Source: Acidobacteriota bacterium (GTDB taxonomy: Bacteria; Acidobacteriota; UBA6911). Taken from it: DNA of 39,847 bases. Of this stretch, positions 31,433 to 38,657 are shown in pieces. The notes under the pieces are model-generated. The model did no database searches. It was not told where the DNA came from and saw nothing but the letters and a program-made list of their open reading frames with translations. The stretch lies in NCBI GenBank assembly GCA_016934555.1, contig JAFGSS010000029.1, positions 1 through 39,847 of the forward strand, written 5' to 3'. A program made the translations under genes and the position numbers. Each line of letters opens with the position of its first letter. Position 1 is the stretch's first letter.

Positions 31433-32092
31433 ATGTCGTACATACTGGATGCATTGAAAAAGGCGGAACGGGAGCGGGGGCTGGCGCGGGTGCCGGACCT
31501 CGGCTCCGTTCACACGGAGCCCCAGGCACCGCGCCGCGGCAGGTGGATCGTGAGTGCGGTCGCCCTGGCCGTCCTGATCGCCCTCCTTTGGGCTTTCTAC
31601 CCCAGGGCCGACCGCGACATGCGGCTTGCGGCGGAACCGCCCGAGGGGGGGGCGGTCGCCGCCGGACCGGTTGCGGCGCCGGCGCCCGCCGGGGAGCCTC
31701 CAGCCGCCGGGCGCGGGGAGGAAGGGGCGCGGCGGCAGGCAACGCCGCCCGCCGCGCCGGTCGCCGCTTCCGTACCCCGGCAGGCCGCACCCCCGGCCCC
31801 GGCGCCCGGGCCGCCCGCGACCCGGAATCCACCGGCGCCGGTCTCCGCCGCCACGCCGGCCACGCCCGCCTCGCCCGTCCCCGACATTCCTCTTCGCGAC
31901 GCGGTGGCGGGGATGACCCTGAGCGTTCATATGTACAGCGAGCAACCGGAGGACCGCATGGTCTTCATCAACGGGAGACGCTACGTCGAAGGGGAGCTGG
32001 TCGACAGGAGGTACCTGCTCGAAAGCATCACACCCGAGGGGGCGGTGCTGCGCCTGGGCGGGGAGAGGGAGATCGTGCGCCCGGGAAACTGA
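31433..32092 (+). CDS. gspB: General secretion pathway protein B-like (GspB)
   Basis: The protein has 219 residues; the ATG begins 1 nt after the gspA stop, so translation is probably coupled. The start MSYILDALKKAERERGLARV is the standard GspB/ExeB N-terminus, cytoplasmic, followed by one membrane helix (about 38-58, WIVSAVALAVLIALLWAF). A long Pro/Ala-rich linker (about 65-145) probably spans the periplasm, and the C-terminal 65 residues form the GspB C domain (LSVHMYSEQPEDRMVFINGR, YVEGELVDRRYLLESITPEG, VLRL). It works with ExeA to organise or protect secretin assembly. The linker is unusually Pro/Ala/Gly-rich, partly reflecting the GC content. Confidence 0.9.
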   Translation: MSYILDALKKAERERGLARVPDLGSVHTEPQAPRRGRWIVSAVALAVLIALLWAFYPRADRDMRLAAEPPEGGAVAAGPVAAPAPAGEPPAAGRGEEGARRQATPPAAPVAASVPRQAAPPAPAPGPPATRNPPAPVSAATPATPASPVPDIPLRDAVAGMTLSVHMYSEQPEDRMVFINGRRYVEGELVDRRYLLESITPEGAVLRLGGEREIVRPGN

Positions 32093-32127
32093 CCGGACGC
32101 GGGGGTTTTCATCAAAGGAGGCGCCCC

Positions 32128-33903
32128 ATGGCACGACAGGGAGGAAAACCGACGACATCGCTGGTTACGGTCCTGGACCCGCGCGGGCAGCCCACGGCCG
32201 AGGTGGGGCCCCGCCCCCTGGCCCCCCGCCTGGACACCCTGCGGGGCCGGACGGTCTATTTCATCGACGTCGGGTTCGGAGGGGGCTGGGAGTTCCTCGA
32301 GGAGGCGGTGGACTGGTTCCGGCGCCATCACCCCGAGGTGAAAACGGTGCTCGAGCGCAAAAAGGGGATCATGTTCGCCGACGAGCCGGAGACGTGGGCC
32401 GAAATCCAACAGAACGGGGACGCCGTGGTCTTCGGCGTGGGGGGTTGAGACGGGTGCACGGCGAGTGTCGCCGCCCATTGCAGGGAACTGGAATCGAAAT
32501 ACGGCCTCCCCACCGCGCCGCTGGCCAGCGCCCGCTTCGCCGACTACGCGGAGCGCGACGCCCTCAACCACGGGATGAAGCTGCGCTTCAGCTTCCCCCC
32601 CTATCCCCTCGTGGGCAGGCCACGGGAGGTGCTCCGCCGCTACGTCGAGGGGAACGACGCCGTCACCGGGCGCCCGCTGATGCCCCAGGTTGTCGAGGCG
32701 CTGACGGCCCCCCTGACCGAGGAGGAGCGGCACCCGCGGGCGGCCCGCCGGGCCCCCCGCCCGAGGCTGCTCCAGCCGGACACGGAGGAGAACCTCCACC
32801 GGCTCTTCCTCGAAAACGGCTGGACCGACGGGGCCCCCATCGTCCTGCCCACGGAGGAAAGGGTGGCGCACGCCCTCACCGGGACCGCGGCCGATCCCGG
32901 TGAGGTGGTGGGGCGCCTGTCGGTCACCATCCACCAGGAGAAGCTCGAATACACGGTGGAGAAGGTGGCCGTGAACGCGGTGATGGCGGGGGCCGGCCCC
33001 GAACACCTCCCCGTGATCCTGGCGCTCGCGGCCAGCGGCGAATGCTCCATGCCCAGTTCCACAACCTCCTTCGGCAGGATGGCGGTGGTGAACGGGCCGA
33101 TCCGGGAGGAGATCGGCATGAATTCGGGCCTGGGCGCCCTCAGCCCCTTCAACCATGCCAACACGGTGATCGGGAGGGCGTGGACCCTCCTGACCCTGAA
33201 CCTGGGGGACGCCCGGCTGGGGGAGACCTTCATGGGGTCGACGGGCAACAACCTGAATTACCAGGACATGCTCTTCGCCGAAAACGAGGAACGCAGCATC
33301 TGGGACCCCTTCCACGTGCGGCAGGGGTTCGGGCGGGACGAAAGCGTCCTCAGCCTCTTCCAGGGGTGGAGCGTCGTCAACAGCATGGGGGCGGCCGGGT
33401 GCCGCCGCCCGGCCGAGGAGGAGACCCTGATCCTCATGAACGCCTTCCCCGCGATACACGGGGCCCTCACCCTGGTCATGGACCCTTTGGTGGCCCGGCA
33501 TCTCGAGGAGCGGGGGTTTGACGGTCCGGAGAGCCTCGCGCGCTACCTGTCGGAAAACTTCCGGATGCCGGCCGGGCAGTTCTGGGGGTCCGACGTCGTC
33601 TATTCCCTGGTGGAGCCCTCCGCGCGTGCCGGGGTGCAGCCCTACGCCTCCTGGCTCGACCTCCCCGGCGACGCGCCCGTCGCCCCCTACACCTCCCCCG
33701 ACAGGATCCACGTCGTGGTGGCGGGCGGGGAAACCCAGGCCCTGTGGCTGACCACCGACATGTGGCACACCGGGTCGGTGTCCATCGACCGGTGGAGGCC
33801 CGAAAGCGGCGTGTACCGGGAGGATGAACGGGCCGCGCGGCGGCGCGAGGCGCGCCGGAAGCGGCATGCGGCCGCGCTCAAGGCTTCCGGCTACGATCTC
33901 TAG
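32128..33903 (+). CDS. UGSC-type selenoprotein with in-frame TGA (selenocysteine) at codon 107
   Basis: One 591-residue product is proposed from ATG 32128 (AAAGGAGG 7 nt upstream) to TAG 33903. Codon 107 (32446-32448) is TGA; every codon before and after is open and in the same frame. The N-terminal part reads LAPRLDTLRGRTVYFIDVGF, GGGWEFLEEAVDWFRRHHPE, KKGIMFADEPETWAEIQ and DAVVFGVGG, then U-D-G-C-T (Sec107, Cys110), ELESKYGLPTAPLASARFAD and FPPYPLVGRP. This fits the UGSC-containing (seleno)protein family with U-x-x-C spacing. The C-terminal part (about 210-591) starts LFLENGWTDGAPIVLPTEER and has STTSFGRMAVVNGPIREEI and WTLLTLNLGDARLGETFMGS. A SECIS-like hairpin follows the TGA. The chemistry is unknown to me; a redox role for the Sec/Cys pair is inferred. 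Automated calling would give two broken genes. Confidence 0.88.
32452..32479 (+). promoter_or_regulatory. Bacterial SECIS-like hairpin after the TGA codon
   Basis: The RNA folds as CGGCGA-GUG-UCGCCG (32459-32473), a perfect 6-bp stem with a GUG apical loop. Outside a 2x2 mismatch, four further pairs or wobbles extend it to 32453-32456 with 32476-32479. Sixteen nt separate the TGA from the loop, and a G opens the loop. Both agree with known bacterial SECIS elements, which bind SelB just downstream of the UGA. Confidence 0.72.
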
Positions 33904-33932
33904 CCCCTTCCCCCGTGTGCTACCATACGGGG

Positions 33933-34454
33933 ATGAGATGGTTTGCGCTGCTGCTGTTGCTCGGGTCCGCGCTGGCCGCGGGGCTCGAAAAGGCGCCCGC
34001 GGAGGAGGGGGTCTACCTGCTCCGCGGGGACGCGGAATGGGTGAAGCTCGAGCCCGCCCCGGTCGCCGGGACGCGGATCCGGGGCCTCGAGACCTTCATC
34101 GAAAGCGGCGGGTACACCCGCTTTTTCGTGGATACCGCGCTTGAGGGGGCGAAGGCCGCGCGGCGCACGACCGATCGCCTCCCCCGTTTTTTCTGCCGCG
34201 GCCCCTTTTCCCCCGCCGACATCCTGATCGTCCGCCTCACGCCCCAGGGGGGGGGGCGGCTCAGCCGGACCTCCCCTGGGGCGGCCTCGATGACGAACAA
34301 GCCGGGATTTCCCCAGGGGGACCTCGTCCGGCTCCGGACGTCGGCCCACGACGACGGTTCCTTCCTGGCCGTCCCCGAGGACCCTCTCCCCCCCGGCGAA
34401 TATCTCCTGGTGACGGACGACATCGGCTCCGGGCGCGATTTCGGCGTCGATTAG
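33933..34454 (+). CDS. Small exported protein of unknown function
   Basis: The protein has 173 residues from ATG 33933; a GTG at 33915 would add six residues before the signal peptide and is less likely. MRWFALLLLLGSALAAGLEK is a clear Sec signal peptide. The mature protein is beta-rich: EEGVYLLRGDAEWVKLEPAP, ETFIESGGYTRFFVDTALEG, then RFFCRGPFSPADILIVRLTP and a C-terminal EDPLPPGEYLLVTDDIGSGR with FGVD. This resembles a family of uncharacterised exported proteins I associate with Acidobacteriota; no catalytic motif is visible. It begins 29 nt after the selenoprotein. No Shine-Dalgarno is evident; a TACCAT hexamer ends 6 nt before the ATG, which could make this mRNA leaderless. Confidence 0.8.
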   Translation: MRWFALLLLLGSALAAGLEKAPAEEGVYLLRGDAEWVKLEPAPVAGTRIRGLETFIESGGYTRFFVDTALEGAKAARRTTDRLPRFFCRGPFSPADILIVRLTPQGGGRLSRTSPGAASMTNKPGFPQGDLVRLRTSAHDDGSFLAVPEDPLPPGEYLLVTDDIGSGRDFGVD

Positions 34455-34506
34455 GCCATTCCGGCCCGGGACCGGTTTATGCTATTTTTTGAGGGGGAGG
34501 AAAACG

Positions 34507-34776
34507 ATGAGCGTTACGGTCCGCATCCCTGCAATCATCCGCCAGTTCGCCGGGCAGGAATCGGAGGTCCGGCTGGAAGGGAAGACGGTGGGCGAGGTCC
34601 TGGAGAACTTCAAGGCCCGGTTCCCCCTGGCAGGGGAGCGCTTCTTCTCGGAGCGCACCCTGCGCTACATGAACCTCTACCTGAACGAGCAGGATGTCCG
34701 CTCCCTCGGCAACCTCGAAACCCCGGTGGGGGACTCGGACGTCCTGTCGATCGTGTTCGCCGTGGCCGGCGGTTAG
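34507..34776 (+). CDS. MoaD/ThiS-family sulfur-carrier-like protein
   Basis: The protein has 89 residues from ATG 34507 with GGGAGG about 7 nt upstream; an ATG at 34489 adds six residues. It is a ubiquitin-like beta-grasp protein: SVTVRIPAIIRQFAGQESEV, VGEVLENFKARFPLAGERFF, NLYLNEQDVRSLG, VGDSDVLSIVFAVAGG. The C-terminal Gly-Gly is the site that E1-like enzymes adenylate and convert to a thiocarboxylate in MoaD, ThiS and CysO, which donate sulfur to molybdopterin, thiazole or cysteine. No E1-like (MoeB/ThiF), MoaE or cofactor gene is next to it, so the pathway is open. It is convergent with the racemase-like gene, with 1 nt between the stops. Confidence 0.9.
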   Translation: MSVTVRIPAIIRQFAGQESEVRLEGKTVGEVLENFKARFPLAGERFFSERTLRYMNLYLNEQDVRSLGNLETPVGDSDVLSIVFAVAGG

Positions 34777-34777
34777 G

Positions 34778-35488
34778 TCAGGCCCCGCGCCCTTCTTTTC
34801 CCAGTGCCCAGTCGACCGCCGCTTCCGCAAGGATTTCCGTCGCATCGAGGGTGGGGTAGCCCGCGGCTTCGGGATCGAACGCCAGGGGGATTTCGGTGCA
34901 GCCCAGAATCACGGCCTGCGCCCCCCGGCGCACGAGGCTCCTCCCCGCCGCGTGAAAAAGCTCCCGCGTGCCCTCATCGTGGGCGCCCGCTTTGACCTGC
35001 ATGATGGCGCGGTGCAGCCGCTCCTGGCCCGGTGCATCGGGGACCAGTACCCGGAGCCCGGCCTTCTCCAGGGTACGGTGATAGACCCCGCCCCGCACCG
35101 TTCCCGAGGCCGCCAGCAGCCCCACCCTTTCGATCGACGGGCGCCCGCTCACGATCCTGCGGCAGGTTTCTCCGATCATGTCGAGGAGCGGGATGCCGAT
35201 GCGGGGGGCGATTTCGGGAAGAAAATGGTGGGAGGCGTTGCAGGGGATGGCAATGATGCCGGCGCCCGCGCGCTCGAGCACTCGCGCCGACTCGACCAGC
35301 GCCTCGAGCGGGCTCGGCCCCTCGCCCAGGATCGCCAGGGTCCGGTCCGGGATCTTCGGGTTGGAATAGATGAGGACCCGGGGGTGGTCCTGGTCTTTCC
35401 GCGCCGGGACGAGGCGGATGATGCGACGATACAGGTCCAGCGTCGCCTCCGGCCCCATCCCCCCAAGGATCCCTATCATCCGGTCCAT
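34778..35488 (-). CDS. Aspartate/glutamate racemase-family protein
   Basis: The protein has 236 residues from ATG 35488; an ATG at 35554 adds 22 residues and cannot be excluded. The start MDRMIGILGGMGPEATLDLY is the classic opening of cofactor-independent aspartate racemases. The two catalytic Cys are present: Cys83 in IIAIPCNASHHFLP and Cys197 in AVILGCTEIPLAF. Further family motifs are SNPKIPDRT and RVGLLAASGTVRGGVYHRTL. The enzyme inverts an acidic amino acid through a two-Cys mechanism, usually Asp (or another amino acid in broad-specificity members), giving D-amino acids for the cell wall or signalling; the substrate is not predictable. There is no Shine-Dalgarno at 35488, but TATAAT (35500-35495) ends 6 nt upstream, suggesting a leaderless message. 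Confidence 0.9.
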   Translation of the reverse strand: MDRMIGILGGMGPEATLDLYRRIIRLVPARKDQDHPRVLIYSNPKIPDRTLAILGEGPSPLEALVESARVLERAGAGIIAIPCNASHHFLPEIAPRIGIPLLDMIGETCRRIVSGRPSIERVGLLAASGTVRGGVYHRTLEKAGLRVLVPDAPGQERLHRAIMQVKAGAHDEGTRELFHAAGRSLVRRGAQAVILGCTEIPLAFDPEAAGYPTLDATEILAEAAVDWALGKEGRGA

Positions 35489-35494
35489 TTGCGG

Positions 35495-35500
35495 ATTATA
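35495..35500 (-). promoter_or_regulatory. TATAAT just upstream of the racemase-like start
   Basis: On the minus strand a perfect -10 hexamer ends 6 nt before ATG 35488. Transcription would then start at or next to the A of the ATG, a leaderless arrangement. No clear -35 is visible in the GC-rich sequence upstream. Confidence 0.35.
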
Positions 35501-35748
35501 GGGCCGTCGTACCGTGGCCGCAAGGGCCGGCTCGAGCGGGAATTTTTCGCTCATTTCCCCCCGCCCCGGTTAGATAAGGGCATCCCCCGGACCGGGACCG
35601 GAAAATCGATACATAAAACCCTCCCCGGTGCCGATAACTATACCCGACGAGCGGATGCGTCCGCGCGGGCATCCCCTGTTTGCGGGGAGGTGTGCCGGCG
35701 GAAGTGCCGCGGGCCGGGGATTCCTACGGGAGGGGATCGGACAGGGCG

Positions 35749-37479
35749 ATGGCCACTCAAATAGGAGAATTGCTGATCAAGGAAAGCCTTCTGACCCAGG
35801 AGCAGCTCCACCTCGCGCTCAAGCACCAGCGGGAGAACGGCGGGCGGCTGGGATCGATCCTCATCCAGCTCGGGTTCGTCGAGGATGACGACATCACCTC
35901 CCTGCTGAGCCGTAAATACGGGGTCCCTTCCATCAACCTGGCCTATTTCGAGATCGACCCCGGCATCATCAAGCTGATCCCGATGGAGGTGGCCCAGAAG
36001 TACATGGTCATCCCGCTGAGCCGGGTGGGGAGCACCCTCACGGTCGCCAGCACCGACCCGACCAACGTCTTCGCCCTGGACGACATCAAGTTCATGACCG
36101 GCTTCAACGTCGAGCCGGTGGTCGCCACGGAGGCCTCCGTCCTGGAGGCGCTCGAAAAGTACTACGGGACGGCCCATTCCATCGAGCTGAAAAAGGTCTA
36201 CGAGGCGATCGCGCAGGGGGACAAGGACAGCCTGGAGTTGAACCTGGAAGCGAGCGGGGACGAGGAAGAGGTCTCCATCGACCAGCTGCAGCGCTCGAGC
36301 GAAGACGCCCCCATCATCAAGCTGGTGAACCTGATCCTGTCGGAATCGCTCAAGCGGGGGGCCAGCGACATCCACATCGAGCCCTACGAAAGGGATTTCC
36401 GGGTGCGCTTCCGGATCGACGGCATCCTCTACAACATGATGAGCCCGCCGCTGAAGCTGAGGGACGCCATCACCTCGCGCGTGAAGATCATGGCGAAGAT
36501 GGACATTTCCGAAAAGCGGCTCCCCCAGGACGGCCGGATCAAGATCCGGACTTCGTCGGGGGGCAGGAAAAAGGAGATCGATTACCGCGTCTCCTCCCTC
36601 CCGACCCTGTTCGGCGAAAAGATCGTGCTGAGGATCCTCGACAAGGACGTGCTGCCGCTCGACATGAGCATGCTGGGGTTCGAGCAGAGTTCGCTCCGGA
36701 AGATCGAGGCCGCCATCGCCAAGCCTTACGGGATGGTGCTGGTCACCGGCCCCACGGGAAGCGGCAAGACCTCCACCCTGTACGCGTCGCTCAACCGGCT
36801 GAACACCCCCGAGACCAACATCATGACGGCCGAGGACCCGGTCGAGTACAACTTCCGGGGGATCAACCAGGTCCAGATCAAGGAACAGATCGGACTGACC
36901 TTCGCCGCCGCGCTCCGCTCCTTCCTCCGGCAGGACCCGAACATCATCCTGGTCGGGGAGATCCGCGATTTCGAGACCACCGAAATCGCCATCAAGGCGG
37001 CGCTCACGGGCCACCTGGTGCTGTCGAGCATCCACACCAACGACGCCCCGTCGACCATCTCCCGGCTGCTGAACATGGGGATCGAGCCCTTCCTGGTGGC
37101 GACATCGGTGCACCTGATCTGCGCCCAGCGCCTGATCCGCAAGATCTGCCCGGAGTGCAGGACGGAGGTCAAGACCCCCGTTCCGGCCCTCGTCAAGGCC
37201 GGGTTTTCGGCCGAAGAGGCCGAAACGCTCCGCACCTTCAAGGGGGAGGGGTGCAAGACCTGCAACGACACCGGCTACAAGGGCCGGGTCGGCATGTACG
37301 AAGTGATGGAAATCAGCGAAGCGATCCAGGAGCTGATCCTCATCGGGGCCTCGGCCCGGGAGATCCGCCAGAAGGCGGTGGAGGAGGGGATGCTCACCCT
37401 GCGCCAGAGCGGGCTGGAGAAGATCCGCGCCGGGATGACGACGCTGGACGAAGTGCTGCGGGAAACCGTCGAGATCTAG
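35749..37479 (+). CDS. pilB: Type IV pilus extension ATPase PilB
   Basis: The protein has 576 residues from ATG 35749; an in-frame upstream extension to 35680 is low-complexity. The N-terminal MshEN/GspE-N region (about 1-150) reads IGELLIKESLLTQEQLHLAL, RKYGVPSINLAYFEIDPGII and PTNVFALDDIKFMTG. The ATPase core shows ASDIHIEPYERDFRVRFRID, Walker A GPTGSGKTSTLYASLN (near 334), the Asp box TAEDPVEYNFRGINQVQI, Walker B NIILVGEIRDFETTEIA and the His box VLSSIHTNDAPSTISRLL. A zinc tetra-Cys module follows (CPEC, CKTC near 465-505). PilB hexamers in the cytoplasm drive assembly of pilin through the PilC platform. It is the first gene of pilB-pilT-pilC. GspE of type II secretion is closely related, but the adjacent pilT supports PilB. 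Confidence 0.96.
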   Translation: MATQIGELLIKESLLTQEQLHLALKHQRENGGRLGSILIQLGFVEDDDITSLLSRKYGVPSINLAYFEIDPGIIKLIPMEVAQKYMVIPLSRVGSTLTVASTDPTNVFALDDIKFMTGFNVEPVVATEASVLEALEKYYGTAHSIELKKVYEAIAQGDKDSLELNLEASGDEEEVSIDQLQRSSEDAPIIKLVNLILSESLKRGASDIHIEPYERDFRVRFRIDGILYNMMSPPLKLRDAITSRVKIMAKMDISEKRLPQDGRIKIRTSSGGRKKEIDYRVSSLPTLFGEKIVLRILDKDVLPLDMSMLGFEQSSLRKIEAAIAKPYGMVLVTGPTGSGKTSTLYASLNRLNTPETNIMTAEDPVEYNFRGINQVQIKEQIGLTFAAALRSFLRQDPNIILVGEIRDFETTEIAIKAALTGHLVLSSIHTNDAPSTISRLLNMGIEPFLVATSVHLICAQRLIRKICPECRTEVKTPVPALVKAGFSAEEAETLRTFKGEGCKTCNDTGYKGRVGMYEVMEISEAIQELILIGASAREIRQKAVEEGMLTLRQSGLEKIRAGMTTLDEVLRETVEI

Positions 37480-37512
37480 AGGGCGCACAACGACATTTCG
37501 AGGAGTGAGACG

Positions 37513-38640
37513 ATGGCCACCTTGCCCGAATTGCTGCAGAAAACGCTCCAGTCCGGGGCTTCGGACCTTCACCTGACCACGGGGGTGCCCCCCCAGATCC
37601 GCGTGGACGGCCGGCTGCGGCCGGTCAACGACGAGATCCTGGCCGCCGCCGACACCAAGCGGCTGGCCTACAGCGTCATGACCGACGGGCAGAAGCACCA
37701 GTTCGAGGAAAAGTGGGAGATCGACTTCTCCTTCGGCATCAAGGACCTGTGCCGGTTCCGCGCCAACGTCTTCAACCAGCGGGGGGCGGTCGCCGCGGTG
37801 TTCCGCATCATCCCGTTCGAGGTCAAGGGGTTCCAGAGCCTCAATCTCCCCCCCGTGGTGGAGAAGCTGTGCGACAAGCCGCGCGGCCTGATCCTGGTCA
37901 CGGGGCCGACGGGGAGCGGCAAATCGACCACGCTCGCGGCCATGATCGACAAGATCAACTGCGAGCGGCACGAGCACATCCTGACGATCGAGGACCCGAT
38001 CGAGTTCCTCCACTCCCACAAGAGCTGCATCGTCAACCAGCGCGAAGTCAGCGCCGACACCCACTCCTTCTCCGACGCGCTCCGGGTGGCGCTGCGCGAG
38101 GACCCCGACGTGGTGCTGATCGGCGAAATGCGCGACCTGGAAACGGTGGAGGCCGCCCTGCGCATCGCCGAAACCGGCCACCTGACCCTGGCCACGCTCC
38201 ACACCAACAGCGCCGCCAGCACCATCAACCGGATCGTGGACATCTTCCCCTCCGGGCAGCAGCCGCAGATCCGGGCGCAGCTGAGCCTGGTCCTGGAGGG
38301 GATCCTCTGCCAGGCGCTGATCCCGCGGGCGAGCGGCTCCGGGCGCGCCATGGCCATGGAGATCCTGGTGCCGACCACGGGCATCCGGAACCTGATCCGC
38401 GAGGACAAGATCCACCAGGTCTACAGCTCGATGCAGACGGGGCAGGACAAGTACGGCATGCAGACGTTCAACCAGTCGCTGTCGCACCTGGTCCTGACCA
38501 AGCAGATCAGCAGGGAAGACGCCCTCAACAAATCGTCCAACGCCGAAGAACTCCAGGACCTCATCCAGCGCGGGGTCGGGCTCAACCTGCAGGCCACGGC
38601 CCACCGCCCGCAGCAGGCCGCGGCCGGAATGCGTCAATGA
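37513..38640 (+). CDS. pilT: Type IV pilus retraction ATPase PilT
   Basis: The protein has 375 residues from ATG 37513 with GAGGAG about 8 nt upstream, 33 nt after pilB. Motifs: LLQKTLQSGASDLHLTTGVP, VDGRLRPVN, Walker A GPTGSGKSTTLAAMID (near 133), Asp box TIEDPIEFLHSHKSCIVNQR, Walker B DVVLIGEMRDLETVEAAL, His box LATLHTNSAASTINRIVD, and the PilT-specific C-terminal motif GIRNLIRED (AIRNLIRE in classic PilT). The hexameric cytoplasmic ATPase depolymerises pili, powering twitching movement. The C-terminal tail (HRPQQAAAGMRQ) is variable in the family. Its presence between pilB and pilC marks the cluster as a retractile pilus rather than type II secretion. Confidence 0.97.
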   Translation: MATLPELLQKTLQSGASDLHLTTGVPPQIRVDGRLRPVNDEILAAADTKRLAYSVMTDGQKHQFEEKWEIDFSFGIKDLCRFRANVFNQRGAVAAVFRIIPFEVKGFQSLNLPPVVEKLCDKPRGLILVTGPTGSGKSTTLAAMIDKINCERHEHILTIEDPIEFLHSHKSCIVNQREVSADTHSFSDALRVALREDPDVVLIGEMRDLETVEAALRIAETGHLTLATLHTNSAASTINRIVDIFPSGQQPQIRAQLSLVLEGILCQALIPRASGSGRAMAMEILVPTTGIRNLIREDKIHQVYSSMQTGQDKYGMQTFNQSLSHLVLTKQISREDALNKSSNAEELQDLIQRGVGLNLQATAHRPQQAAAGMRQ

Positions 38641-38657
38641 TTCTGAAAGGATAAGCC

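Noticed and set aside
32446-32448. The TGA as a nonsense mutation making a pseudogene, or as the real end of a 106-residue protein
   Set aside because: There are no other stops or frame changes, the downstream frame is clean for 484 codons, the TGA sits in a U-x-x-C motif, and a SECIS-like hairpin follows. A sequencing error cannot be fully excluded without reads.
31981-33867. 628-codon open frame on the minus strand
   Set aside because: It is antisense to the selenoprotein gene. The sense strand has a strong ribosome-binding site and recognisable family motifs; the antisense product has none.
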